NCBI RefSeq assembly: GCF_007860175.1
Contig: NZ_SJPX01000002.1
Coordinates: forward strand, 62,001 to 126,000
Source: Rubripirellula reticaptiva
Lineage (GTDB): Bacteria; Planctomycetota; Planctomycetia; Pirellulales; Pirellulaceae
DNA length: 64,000 nt
Direction: 5' to 3'
The notes beneath the pieces are model-generated. The model did no database searches, was not told the DNA's origin, and saw only the letters and a program-made list of their open reading frames with translations. Positions 8,164-16,903 of the stretch are shown piece by piece. The stretch's first letter is position 1. Each line of letters starts with the position of its first letter. Made by a program: the position numbers and the translations under genes.

Positions 8164-9176
8164 TATCGATCACCGTCACTGGAAGAGTTCGGAAGCGGCG
8201 TGGCGCCCAAGGCAACGGAATCTCCAATGCCGGGCGGGCCGTACATGACCGCGGCTGCGACCGTGGCTGCCATCCCTAAGATACCCACCACGAGGATCGA
8301 AAGGGTGACTGCAATCGCCGGAGCAGCTAAAACGTCTGTTTCGTCCTCGGGCGACATTACGATCATCACGACACTGATCACGTTGTTGACAAAGTGCCCA
8401 AGCATCGCTGGAAAAAGCGATCCGCTGCGGTACGACACGATGCCCAGAAAAACGCCCATCGGAAACACCGCGACCACGTGGACCAAATCCATATGAAAGG
8501 CGGCGAATAAAAACGAAGCGACAAAGCCCCCGACCAGCGGGCTGAAGGATCGAACTAGCCGCGTTTGGATGTATCCACGGAATAAGATCTCTTCACAAAT
8601 CGCAGGCGTGGCACCGATCATCAGCGCCAGTGGAACCAGAAACCCGTTCTGTCCATGAATCCGAAAAACGCCCGACATTTCCTTCAGCCCGTCACTTTCC
8701 TCCAAGAACAGTCCCACTAAGATCCCCGAGACCAGTCCAACCAACGGAGTTGCCAGTGCTGATCCGATCCAAGCCCATGTCGGCCAAGTGCCGCGGACCA
8801 AACCTAATCGCCTGGTCATCGGCTCGGGTGACAGGCGTGCGGCGGCAAGCGGCACGGCCACCAACGCGAACTGCGGCATCACGAACAGCAGCAACAATCC
8901 CCAACGAGATTCGAACAACGTAGCCATCGTGGCGGCGGAACCCAAAATCTCGAACGATACTTCGCCATAGACGATCCAAACCGCCGCCAGCGCTAACACC
9001 GTGCTGGCGAACAAGAATGCAGCCCCTGATGCTGCGATTACGACGAGCGTCGTCCACCATCGTGGTCGCACAGGCGATCCATCCGGATGATTATCCGGCA
9101 ATGGATTGACTAAGGTGGCAAGAATGGGCTCTTCGAACTCACCGGCGTGTTCGTCGGTTGCATGATAAGGATTCAT
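8163..9176 (-). CDS. CPBP family intramembrane metalloprotease
   Basis: The 337-residue multi-spanning protein carries the three CPBP (Abi, CAAX-protease-like) motifs in order: EEILFRGYIQTR, then FAAFHMDLVHVV, then GHFVNNVISV. In the family these give the catalytic glutamates and the zinc-binding histidines of a membrane-embedded protease. I chose the ATG at 9176 (MNPYHATDEH) because an upstream in-frame extension would run back into argC and has no membrane or family features. It begins 92 bases after argC and overlaps the VWA start by one base. Targets are unknown; coupling to the VWA protein suggests that it processes or matures an envelope partner. Confidence 0.87.
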   Translation of the reverse strand: MNPYHATDEHAGEFEEPILATLVNPLPDNHPDGSPVRPRWWTTLVVIAASGAAFLFASTVLALAAVWIVYGEVSFEILGSAATMATLFESRWGLLLLFVMPQFALVAVPLAAARLSPEPMTRRLGLVRGTWPTWAWIGSALATPLVGLVSGILVGLFLEESDGLKEMSGVFRIHGQNGFLVPLALMIGATPAICEEILFRGYIQTRLVRSFSPLVGGFVASFLFAAFHMDLVHVVAVFPMGVFLGIVSYRSGSLFPAMLGHFVNNVISVVMIVMSPEDETDVLAAPAIAVTLSILVVGILGMAATVAAAVMYGPPGIGDSVALGATPLPNSSSDGDR

Positions 9177-9268
9177 AAAACCCAGTGTAAGGTTTCGAGT
9201 TGCCTGGCGCGCCGCGGTCGTAAACTGTGCAGCCAGCCTGTTGCTGAACGAATCAACAAAAGGTCCTG

Positions 9269-10282
9269 CTAAGCAAGTCCCATCGTTTCGGGCTTGCCAA
9301 ACATGACGTTCATGTTTTGGATCGCCGCACCGCTGGCCCCCTTGGCTAGGTTGTCGATCACACACACCAACACTGCCCGATCACCGCAATCTCGCACCGT
9401 CATTTGGACATAGTTTGTACCGGCAACATGCTTCGTGGCGGGCAAGTGATCGACGACATTCACGAACGGGCTGCCCGCGTACTGATCACGCAGACACTGC
9501 ATCATTTCATCGACCGAGTGACCGTTTTTGCGAACATAGATCGTCGACAGAATGCCACGATCCATGGGGGTCAAGTGAGGCGTGAACAACGTCTGCACCG
9601 GAGCACCGGCGATGCGGCTGACCAAGTCGTTGATTTCCGGTCCATGGCGATGGCTGCCAACGGCATAGGCAGCAATCGACTCGTTCGTTTCGCAGTACAG
9701 CGTCGCAACCTTTGCGCTGCGACCAGCACCGCTAACGCCACTCTTTGAATCCACAATGATGTCGGTGGTTTCAATCAGTCCCGACTTGACCAGCGGCGAA
9801 AGCGGCAAGATCGCGGACGTTGGATAGCAACCGGGGTTGGCGACGACGTCCGCCGTCGCAATCTCATCGGCAAAAAATTCGGGCATCCCGTAGACCGTCT
9901 TGCCGACTCGTTCGGGCCAGGGATGCTTGACGCCGTACCATTTTTCATACACCTCAAGCGACGACAAGCGAAAGTCGGCGCTAAAGTCGATCACTCGAAC
10001 ATCATGCTGGACCAACGCGTGGACCGTTTCGGCCGATGCGCCGTGCGGCAGACAACACATCACGACGTCACACTTGCCCGCAATCGTTTTCGCGTCCAAA
10101 TTCTCGATCGGCACGTCACAACGTCCCGCCAACGACGGGTGAACTTCGGCAAGAGTGTTGCCGTCTTCGGCACGACTGGTTGCGGCAACCACTTCGGCTT
10201 CGGGGTGGGCCATCAATAGTCGAGCGACTTCCAGAGCCGTGTATCCGGTTGCGCCGGCGATGCCTACTTTGATTTTTGTCAT
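9269..10282 (-). CDS. argC: N-acetyl-gamma-glutamyl-phosphate reductase
   Basis: The 337-residue enzyme catalyses the NADPH-dependent reduction of N-acetylglutamyl phosphate to the semialdehyde, the third step of arginine synthesis. The Rossmann nucleotide site is GIAGATGYTALEV at residues 7-19. The catalytic cysteine is Cys152 in NPGCYPTSAILPL, and SGVSGAGR and the SHRHGPEI region are diagnostic. Length is normal for type 1 ArgC. It follows the GlmU-like gene by 45 bases and precedes the CPBP protease. The other arginine genes are not nearby, in keeping with the scattered biosynthetic genes of planctomycetes. Confidence 0.96.
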   Translation of the reverse strand: MTKIKVGIAGATGYTALEVARLLMAHPEAEVVAATSRAEDGNTLAEVHPSLAGRCDVPIENLDAKTIAGKCDVVMCCLPHGASAETVHALVQHDVRVIDFSADFRLSSLEVYEKWYGVKHPWPERVGKTVYGMPEFFADEIATADVVANPGCYPTSAILPLSPLVKSGLIETTDIIVDSKSGVSGAGRSAKVATLYCETNESIAAYAVGSHRHGPEINDLVSRIAGAPVQTLFTPHLTPMDRGILSTIYVRKNGHSVDEMMQCLRDQYAGSPFVNVVDHLPATKHVAGTNYVQMTVRDCGDRAVLVCVIDNLAKGASGAAIQNMNVMFGKPETMGLA

Positions 10283-10327
10283 GGTTTTAAAAAAAGGATT
10301 TTCAGGTCAATGTCGTCGAAACCATCA

Positions 10328-11575
10328 CTACAGAATGTCTGGATCCGCCGAACGTTCGTCTGCGGTCAAGTCGTACATGTCGCGAATCAGTTGTTTGTCA
10401 CAATCTCGCTGCTCAACTTTTCGCCGCGAAAACATTCGCTTTTGGGTGTTGATCATCACGTCGGCAGGCAACAGTGATGTTTGGCCGAACAAGCGTGCGT
10501 AGTTCACATAGCTTGGCACATTGGAAGTGACAAACCCGTACATCATGCTGCAAACACCGATCACTTTTCCGGTGAAGATGCTTGTGTTGATCGCAGTCTT
10601 GGAATAATCACCGACGAAGCAACCCAGAAACTGCATTCCCGTCGCGGTCTTTCGATCCCCGTAGGTGATGTTGATTTTGCCGTAGGTGTTTTTTAGATCG
10701 CTATTGCACGTACCCGCCCCCAGATTGATCCAACTGCCCAGGTAACTGTGCCCCAAGAAACCATGGTGTTGTTTGTTGGTGTACGGCTCGATCACGGACG
10801 CTTCGACTTCGCCACCAATCTTTGTCGTGTGCCCCAGCGAAACACCGTCTTTGAGCGCCGAATGCTCGATCACTCGAGTTCCCGCGCCAGCGTGAACGGG
10901 CCCCGACAGATAGCAGAACGGACCAACTTTGACATTGTCTTCGAAGATGATGGGGCCCGCGGAGGTGTCGACTGCCGCGTACTGGCCAATCTGAACGCCT
11001 TGGCCGACGAACACACCGTCCGATGTTTCAGTGTAACGGCCTAATTCCAGTCGCCGATTCATCGATGTCGCCATCTCTTTCATGTGGCAAGCGATGATAT
11101 CATGCGGCCAACAGAATGCAGCAAGCTTGTGTTCCAAACGATCAAGTTGACCAGCTTTGGCGAGCAAACGTTCTATCAACGAATAGGTTTCATCAGCGTC
11201 GACGGACGCGACGTCCGCTGCGGTCATTCGTGCCGCCAAAATGGATCCGTCTTCGCCATCGACGACGATACCAGACCGACCAAGCTTGACTAATTCGCCG
11301 AGTGTTTTTTCTTGCTCGACCGTCGGCATGACTCGCGCATTGACCAACAGAACTCCATCGGCATCGTCGATCGTGTCAGGCACCCGATCGATCCCGTGAT
11401 CGAGTTGCTGGATGACTTGCAAGTACGGTCGTACCGAACCGGTCAGCTTGCCAGGCAGTCGCTTGAGCCAGTCGACCAAGCAAAATGACGCCGACGTGAT
11501 GGCGTAGGCGGGACGCGCGATGGCGATGGGACGAAGTTGATCGACGCGATCGTCTTCGAAACAAATGATTTGCAT
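10328..11575 (-). CDS. Alternative GlmU-like sugar nucleotidyltransferase/acyltransferase family protein
   Basis: The 415-residue product matches the layout of the alternative GlmU-like family known from Bacteroidetes and planctomycetes. An N-terminal half opens with MQIICFEDD and RPIAIARPAYAI and lacks the usual GxGTRM nucleotide-binding loop of true uridylyltransferases. A left-handed beta-helix of hexapeptide repeats (about residues 195-360) follows, with IGQYAAVD, VKVGPFCYLSG, SVIEPYTNKQHHGFLGHSYLG and LGAGTCNSDLKNTYGKI, closely resembling the GlmU acetyltransferase half. It probably acts in UDP-GlcNAc or related sugar-nucleotide synthesis, but the missing loop leaves the uridylyl step in doubt. 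It is the first gene of a likely operon with argC. Confidence 0.82.
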   Translation of the reverse strand: MQIICFEDDRVDQLRPIAIARPAYAITSASFCLVDWLKRLPGKLTGSVRPYLQVIQQLDHGIDRVPDTIDDADGVLLVNARVMPTVEQEKTLGELVKLGRSGIVVDGEDGSILAARMTAADVASVDADETYSLIERLLAKAGQLDRLEHKLAAFCWPHDIIACHMKEMATSMNRRLELGRYTETSDGVFVGQGVQIGQYAAVDTSAGPIIFEDNVKVGPFCYLSGPVHAGAGTRVIEHSALKDGVSLGHTTKIGGEVEASVIEPYTNKQHHGFLGHSYLGSWINLGAGTCNSDLKNTYGKINITYGDRKTATGMQFLGCFVGDYSKTAINTSIFTGKVIGVCSMMYGFVTSNVPSYVNYARLFGQTSLLPADVMINTQKRMFSRRKVEQRDCDKQLIRDMYDLTADERSADPDIL

Positions 11576-11795
11576 GGCGAACTAACGAAAAAGCTGGCAT
11601 CGGACAAGCGACAGAGTGTTCCAGCCAGCGATTTCGCATCCGGCTGTATCGGTTGTACAGCTTAACCGTTTCGGCGCAGAAGTCTCTGCCCCCAACCCAG
11701 CCGGGCAAGCAGGAGATTGCGGTCACTTGCAATTAGCATCGAGCAAATCCGGCCGTCTTCCTTCCGGCTCTACTCTGCCATTCTCATCTACCAAC

Positions 11796-12980
11796 ATGGC
11801 CCATTTTCACTTACCACTTGCCACGAAAACAGCGATTTTCGCTGGGCTAGTCCTAGCGATACCGGCCGACAGCCGAGACGCCATTGGCGCTGACGCGCAT
11901 CCAAGACAATGGGTCGACCAATTGGGTGCGGATTCATTTCACGCTCGCGAATCCGCATCGCAAAGCTTGATCGCCACGATCGTGTCCGGTGACGAAGCCG
12001 GTCTCTTGTCCCGCGACGAAGCGACCAACGCTAGCGAGGCGGTACGGAACGGGTTGACGAATCCCGTCACAGAAATTCGCCTGGCTTGCCAAGACATCCT
12101 GCGCCGCGCTGACCATATCCAACTTGAACGACAAATCCACCGCCTCAAGAATCTTCGCACGGCGCCCGATCAGATTGACTTGGTCGGTTGGGACTCGTTT
12201 TCGTCGTTGATCGGCGATGACCAAATTTCGCGAGACCTATTCGCGGATCTGACCGAGACGTTTTCCAAAGGAATCGGCAATCGCGAGCGACTGTCGACAG
12301 CCGTTGGTCAGTGGACTCGGCCCAACTGGGATCCGTACCAAATATCGCCGGACGACGAATTGCGTTGGGCGATGCTGATTTGGATGGATATCGAAGATGC
12401 TGGCCGTAAACATCGACCGCTGTCGTCCCGCATCACCATGTCGCTGAGCAATCCGTCGATGGGGCCGAACTGTAATAGCGACCAGCAAACCGGATTGCAG
12501 CGACTGATCGGTCGCTGGATCGAATGCCAAAGCAGTGCACCGACGGCTCGAACGCACTTGATCATCGCGATGAGATACGCGTGTGTCGAACAAGCAACTT
12601 GGTTGTGCGAACGGACCTTAGCGGATTCGACATCGTCGGCGTCCGCCGAAGTCACCGCAATGCTGACCGCATCAGTTTTAGGGCCAACCCGCATTGCCCC
12701 CAAGGACTTAGAAATCCAACTGCGCCGCCGTTTAGCCGATCAACGCACCGCACATGTTTGGCAAACGGTGAATAATCGGGTGACCAAAATCCGCACCCAA
12801 GTCCGCGACGTCGCGATCGCACTGCTGCTTCGAGATCGAGGAATTGATCCGCGCGACGTGGGGTTTGCAGAATTGCAGGCCGACCAGCTCTTTGTTTATC
12901 GGGATCACAGCCTGGGGTTCGGCGACGAAACTTCCCGCCAAGCGGCTCATGAAATCGCAACCAGTTTGATCAACCCCTGA
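11796..12980 (+). CDS. Secreted helical protein of unknown function, possibly HEAT-like
   Basis: I took the ATG at 11796 because it opens a normal signal peptide (ATKTAIFAGLVLAIP, then an acidic/Ala cleavage region). An earlier in-frame ATG at 11616 would add 60 residues without export features. The mature protein of about 370 residues starts WVDQLGADSFHARESASQSL, a pattern common at the start of planctomycete HEAT-like secreted proteins (a unit of drop in element size that reads 'each round of evaluation'). The rest is helical with no catalytic motif that I can see. It is transcribed away from the GlmU-like gene, 220 bases from its start. Function unknown. Confidence 0.7.
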   Translation: MAHFHLPLATKTAIFAGLVLAIPADSRDAIGADAHPRQWVDQLGADSFHARESASQSLIATIVSGDEAGLLSRDEATNASEAVRNGLTNPVTEIRLACQDILRRADHIQLERQIHRLKNLRTAPDQIDLVGWDSFSSLIGDDQISRDLFADLTETFSKGIGNRERLSTAVGQWTRPNWDPYQISPDDELRWAMLIWMDIEDAGRKHRPLSSRITMSLSNPSMGPNCNSDQQTGLQRLIGRWIECQSSAPTARTHLIIAMRYACVEQATWLCERTLADSTSSASAEVTAMLTASVLGPTRIAPKDLEIQLRRRLADQRTAHVWQTVNNRVTKIRTQVRDVAIALLLRDRGIDPRDVGFAELQADQLFVYRDHSLGFGDETSRQAAHEIATSLINP

Positions 12981-13056
12981 TGGATGACGTGCAGGAGATG
13001 CACCAAACAGTCCGACCGCCTGGCCTTCGATCAAGGCTGGCGGAAAAAAAAAGAAG

Positions 13057-13130
13057 TGAGGGCGCTGGGACTCGAACCCAGGACCATTCGATTAAAAGTC
13101 GAATGCTCTAACCAACTGAGCTACGCCCTC
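13057..13130 (-). tRNA. tRNA-Lys (anticodon UUU)
   Basis: Read on the minus strand, the acceptor arm GAGGGCG pairs fully with CGCCCTC. The D-loop region (TAGCTCAGTTGGTTAGAGC), an anticodon loop with CTTTTAA and the T-arm GGGTTCGAGTCCC are all canonical. The discriminator base is A and CCA is not encoded. Confidence 0.97.
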
Positions 13131-13253
13131 GGTAGGCACAAACCGCACGAGTGCGCTTGATACCGAAAAAACAACCCGGAAGTAACTTCGCGGGCATCGC
13201 CAACTTGGGCAATCCACGCGAGACACCTCCGGGTGCGTTTCTTTTTTGTCAAA

Positions 13254-13342
13254 CGGAGCGGACAGGATTCGAACCTGCGGAACCAGTTACCCGGTTCACC
13301 GAATTAGCAATCCGGCGCTTTCGACCACTCAGCCACCACTCC
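13254..13342 (-). tRNA. tRNA-Ser (anticodon GCU)
   Basis: On the minus strand the acceptor GGAGTGG pairs with CCGCTCC (one G-U pair). The D region is GGCTGAGTGGTCGAAAGC, the anticodon loop TTGCTAA, and a long variable arm (AACCGGGTAACTGGTT) marks a class II tRNA. The T-arm is CAGGTTCGAATCCTG and the discriminator is G, the serine identity base. It lies 123 bases upstream of tRNA-Lys in the transcribed direction. Confidence 0.97.
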
Positions 13343-13503
13343 CAACGAACTGGACATTCAACGTCCGTTTGACTCTCAGATTTCCAGATTGTGCAAGATC
13401 CGCGAACTTCACGCAACCCACACTCAAACCGGAAAACGAACTCCTTTTTTTAGAGGCGTCTGGTCACCAAAGGTTCGGGCCATCGGAGGATATGATTAGC
13501 GTT

Positions 13504-14559
13504 ATGAAATCCGATCCCCAAGACACTTCTGGTCCGCTGAAAAGTTCTCGTCCATTGCCCCGGTCCGCCAGCACTTCGGGTCGCGAATCCCTGCTGACTC
13601 ACGTCTCCCACCGCGCGATGGCAACGGATTTCGTGGTCATGCTGCCTGAGCATGCCGCCGATGGCGTCGAAGTCGTGCTCGAGGCACTTGAGATGCTTGA
13701 TTCAATCGAGGCTTCGCTAACGATCTACAAAGCCAACGGCGAAGTTTCGCGGCTAAACCGCGACGGTGCTTTCAAGCCCGTAAAGATGTCCGGTGCGACA
13801 TTCCGATTGCTGGAAAAGTCGATTTTGTGGAGCCAGCGAACGTCTGGCGCGTTCGACATCACCGCAGGCCCCCTGGTTGAGGCATGGGGATTCACACGCC
13901 GAAACGGCAGCAAACCGACGGCAGAAGAAATCCAGACAGCTCGCGATTTGGTCGGATTTAACAAAATACTGCTGGACCCTCACAACCAAACGGCCCAACT
14001 TGCGACTGCTGGAATGACGATCAACCTGGGCGCGATCGGCAAGGGCGACGCCTTGGACCGACTGGCCGCCCATCTGAAAAAGTCTGGCGTCGCCGATTTC
14101 TTAATCCATGGCGGAAACAGCAGCCTGATCGCGGCTGGCGACCAGGACCACGACTCTGGCCGAGGCTGGGCCGTCGGGATTGCTCATCCGACGAAACCCA
14201 AACGGCGATTATGCGGCCTCTACCTAAAAGACCGAGCACTTGCGACAAGTGGCTCGGGAAAACAGTTTTTTCACCACCAGGGCCGCCGATTTGGACACGT
14301 GATCGATCCCCGAACGGGCTATCCGGCCGGCGATCTAGCCTCGTTGACCATTTTGATGGAGTCGGCAGCCGACGCCGACGCGGCGGCGACGGGGTTATTC
14401 GTCATGGGCAGCCATGCAATCGGCGAAATCACCGAACCCTGGATCCAGTGCCCGATGATCCTGGCAGCCACCGGCCGACGGCAAGACGAGGTCGACGTGT
14501 CCACGGTTGGACAGATTGACTGGATTGACCCGCCCGCGGAAAGCGAATCCGACGGCTAG
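13504..14559 (+). CDS. apbE: FAD:protein FMN transferase (ApbE family)
   Basis: The 351-residue product has the ApbE core: MATDFVVMLPE near the start, SGAFDITAGPLVEAWGF, INLGAIGKGDALDRLA, the flavin-binding LIHGGNSSLIAAG, and the signature HVIDPRTGYPA followed by the Asp/Ala-rich DADAAATGLFVMG helix. The family attaches FMN covalently to Thr/Ser of target flavoproteins such as Rnf/Nqr subunits in the periplasm. There is no clear signal peptide or lipobox, so a cytoplasmic form is possible. GGAGGA at 13485-13490 favours the ATG at 13504 (13-base spacing) over the one at 13492 (one-base spacing); both are in frame. No flavoprotein target is adjacent. Confidence 0.9.
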   Translation: MKSDPQDTSGPLKSSRPLPRSASTSGRESLLTHVSHRAMATDFVVMLPEHAADGVEVVLEALEMLDSIEASLTIYKANGEVSRLNRDGAFKPVKMSGATFRLLEKSILWSQRTSGAFDITAGPLVEAWGFTRRNGSKPTAEEIQTARDLVGFNKILLDPHNQTAQLATAGMTINLGAIGKGDALDRLAAHLKKSGVADFLIHGGNSSLIAAGDQDHDSGRGWAVGIAHPTKPKRRLCGLYLKDRALATSGSGKQFFHHQGRRFGHVIDPRTGYPAGDLASLTILMESAADADAAATGLFVMGSHAIGEITEPWIQCPMILAATGRRQDEVDVSTVGQIDWIDPPAESESDG

Positions 14560-14713
14560 ATCATGCAAGGCTGCGTCGCTGGTTCCGCAGGCGTGGATTG
14601 CCGATTCCAGATCGGTCTGGACTTGCCGCCAACCAGATGGCTACAAGCGGATTGACGATGGCCTGCGACTTGCAGCCAGCACCAATCCAACAACTCAAGA
14701 GATTCGGTTGACT

Positions 14714-14950
14714 ATGAGCGTTAACTTTTTTGAATGGCTTCGTGACGGAGTCCGCCAATCAGTATTGCTGGGTGTCAGCGATGCGATCGAGGAAATCGGC
14801 ACTCCGGCCAACTCGGACGAACTGCATCCGAACGTTGCAGCCTTGCTGAAGACCGAACCGACGAAATCGGCGAAACGAGTGCCGGCAAGCACCGCTGGCC
14901 GCAAACGACTCGGCAAAACCCTGAAAGACATGAACCCAGCCAAGGCCTAA
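14714..14950 (+). CDS. Small hypothetical protein
   Basis: The 78-residue product starts MSVNFFEWLRDGVRQSVL and has an amphipathic N-terminal half and a Lys/Arg/Ala-rich, probably disordered, C-terminal half. It lies 154 bases after apbE on the same strand and ends 31 bases before the stop of the converging histidine kinase. The chosen ATG lies inside a longer frame whose upstream part reads as non-coding. I do not recognise a family; it is kept because the N-terminal half looks like folded protein. Confidence 0.55.
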   Translation: MSVNFFEWLRDGVRQSVLLGVSDAIEEIGTPANSDELHPNVAALLKTEPTKSAKRVPASTAGRKRLGKTLKDMNPAKA

Positions 14951-14981
14951 GCCAGCCGCGGCCGTGTCAAACGTGGCCATG

Positions 14982-15653
14982 TCAGACGTGGCTCGGGACC
15001 TGCAAACGAACGACGGTCGATTCGCCGGGCGCGGACTCGATCTCGAGCTTTGCACCGATAATTTGGGCGCGGCCTCGCATCGACTTGATGCCGAAATGGC
15101 CTGACGGAACGGCCTCAGTGTCAAAACCGCAGCCGTCGTCGGCGACGGTGATGACATGATGGCCAGCAAATGATCGACCAACGACTTCAACGCGAGTGGC
15201 TTTGCCATGGCGGATCGCGTTCCTAACTGCCTCGATGACGATTCGGTAACAAACCACCGCAACCGGCTCAGTAACTTCGTTCACATCGGCCGACAATTGC
15301 CAGTCAACCGTGACGCTCGAATCGCCAAAAAGCCGACCTAGCGTGTCGCGGGCGGCTCGTGCCCAAAGGGTACCGACGAGTTCCGGCGGATACGTCGACG
15401 TCAAGATTTGGCGACTGACGGCCATCGCTTGATCAACCAGTTCAGCTAGCTGGTCGATTCGTTTCGCGGATGGCGAATCGGCGGGCGCGTCGATTTCAGC
15501 CTTCAGCCGGCCAATGCTTGCTGATGCCGCAAACAGATAAGGCACCAACGCATCGTGGATCTCGCCAGCGATACTTGCTCGGTCCGCCTCGATTATTTCG
15601 CTTGCGGTGACAATGCTTGCCGCCGGTTCAGTCGCGTCCGAGTCTTCCAACAT
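14982..15653 (-). CDS. Soluble sensor histidine kinase (HisKA_3/HATPase type)
   Basis: The 223-residue protein consists of little more than a NarX/DegS-type dimerisation domain and an ATPase domain. The phospho-acceptor is His33 in IAGEIHDALVPYLF. The ATP lid follows as YRIVIEAVRNAIRHGKA (N box), VADDGCGFD (G1 box) and GHFGIKSMRGRAQIIGA (G2 box). No sensor or membrane domain is present. It follows the STAS-domain gene by six bases, so the pair is almost certainly one operon. The input is likely relayed by the STAS partner. No response regulator is adjacent. Confidence 0.88.
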   Translation of the reverse strand: MLEDSDATEPAASIVTASEIIEADRASIAGEIHDALVPYLFAASASIGRLKAEIDAPADSPSAKRIDQLAELVDQAMAVSRQILTSTYPPELVGTLWARAARDTLGRLFGDSSVTVDWQLSADVNEVTEPVAVVCYRIVIEAVRNAIRHGKATRVEVVGRSFAGHHVITVADDGCGFDTEAVPSGHFGIKSMRGRAQIIGAKLEIESAPGESTVVRLQVPSHV

Positions 15654-15659
15654 CGGCGA

Positions 15660-16025
15660 TTAACCGAACCATCCTTTTTTGTCGAAGCTGGCCAGCGCCT
15701 TTTCTTCGCCTTCCTGGATGTCGAACAGCTTGTTCAGCTTCGTAATTTTGAAGACTTCCATCACGTTAGGCGACACTTCGCAAAACTTCAGGTTGACCCC
15801 CTGCGCCTTGCAGCCTTTGTTCAGCATGACCAGTTTGGTGATCATTGCTGACGACATGAAGGAAACGCCGCGAAAGTTTAGCAGCAATTTCTTGTGGATC
15901 GCCTGAGGCACGACTTCTTGCAGTTCGCGCCCAACTTGTTCGATTCGTTGGCTATCAAGAATCTTGCTATCGGTGAATCCAACAACCAAGATCTCGCTTG
16001 CGTTCTGGGTGGTAATGGCGGCCAT
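15660..16025 (-). CDS. STAS-domain protein, anti-sigma-factor-antagonist-like
   Basis: The 121-residue product is a single STAS domain: beta strand EILVVGFTDS, helix IEQVGRELQEVV, strand KKLLLNFRGVSFMSSAMI and the final helix region. The phospho-acceptor position of SpoIIAA-like proteins falls at Ser58 or Ser59 in SFMSSAMITKL. Such proteins switch partner-kinase or phosphatase interactions on phosphorylation. It lies six bases upstream of a sensorless histidine kinase on the same strand, an unusual pairing because STAS proteins normally partner with serine kinases. Confidence 0.9.
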   Translation of the reverse strand: MAAITTQNASEILVVGFTDSKILDSQRIEQVGRELQEVVPQAIHKKLLLNFRGVSFMSSAMITKLVMLNKGCKAQGVNLKFCEVSPNVMEVFKITKLNKLFDIQEGEEKALASFDKKGWFG

Positions 16026-16134
16026 GGCATGTCTTCCGTTGAATACTTCTGGATCGGGACGGCTCTTCCATCCCGCTCGGGTCGCTACACATTATCACCC
16101 GCACACCGGCAAAGCAATTCGCCAGAAAAAATGA

Positions 16135-16746
16135 CTAGCGATCTGATTCATCGAGCTGGTCCAAAAGGTCGTCCAGATCCATCCCGCCCGCCTTAGCGGG
16201 AAAGGACCTGGGAAGCGGCTTTTCTGACGATGAAGCCGCCAAACTAGAATCATGTCCCGCCGACTCGGTTGCCGCGTCCGAAGGAATCCCCCCGCCCGAA
16301 TGGTTCGCTCCGGTCGTTCCGAGTGACCCAATCGAGAACGTTTTTACGCCCGAAGAACGCAACATCCCCTGCAGGATCTGCAGGACAGGTTCGGCAGCGA
16401 TGAAATTGCTGAGATCAAATCCGTAAATACGTCGTTGGCCTGCCTGCGCCGAAACTCCGCCCGGATCCCCTGCGTGCAGCGCCCGAACGCCAGTGATACC
16501 GATCGCCAGTAAATCTGCCATGGTTTCCGCCACCGGCCGCCAAGCCATCACGACCGCGTCACCCGTCAACGACTCGAGCGTCAAGCGGTCGGTCGAATCC
16601 GGTGACAGGTCGTCAAGTGCCCCAACCAAAGCCAAATCCATTCCTGGACGACCAATCAACTCACCCACCAACCGCTCGGAGACACGCTTGCCAGCGGCAG
16701 TGGGCGGAGCAGCATGCACCATTACGACAGACAAACGAGCAGCCAC
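16135..16746 (-). CDS. Hypothetical protein with acidic C-terminus
   Basis: The 203-residue product has an alpha/beta-like N-terminal part (RLSVVMVHAAPPTAAGKRVSE; DLALVGALDDL; GDAVVMAWRP; YGFDLSNFIAAEPVLQILQGML) followed by a Gly/Ser-rich disordered linker and an acidic tail (MDLDDLLDQLDESDR). The first part might be a flavodoxin- or Rossmann-like fold, but no catalytic signature is visible. It lies between the arrestin/ATPase operon and the STAS gene with gaps of about 157 and 109 bases, so it is probably its own unit. Function unknown. Confidence 0.7.
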   Translation of the reverse strand: MAARLSVVMVHAAPPTAAGKRVSERLVGELIGRPGMDLALVGALDDLSPDSTDRLTLESLTGDAVVMAWRPVAETMADLLAIGITGVRALHAGDPGGVSAQAGQRRIYGFDLSNFIAAEPVLQILQGMLRSSGVKTFSIGSLGTTGANHSGGGIPSDAATESAGHDSSLAASSSEKPLPRSFPAKAGGMDLDDLLDQLDESDR

Positions 16747-16903
16747 GAGGCAGGTTCCTAAATTAGTGAGTTGTGTAGAACGCGGTACATGCAGGTGCCC
16801 CGTATGCCCAGGTGGCGATCGAAAAGCCCGCCCAGGTGGCGATAGAGGTTACACGAAATGGTCCCGCCGCGCATCCAGAAACCAAAGGGCTAGAAACGCA
16901 CGC

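Noticed and set aside
11616-11795. Upstream in-frame extension of the secreted helical protein
   Set aside because: The extension lacks export features and the downstream ATG begins a proper signal peptide.
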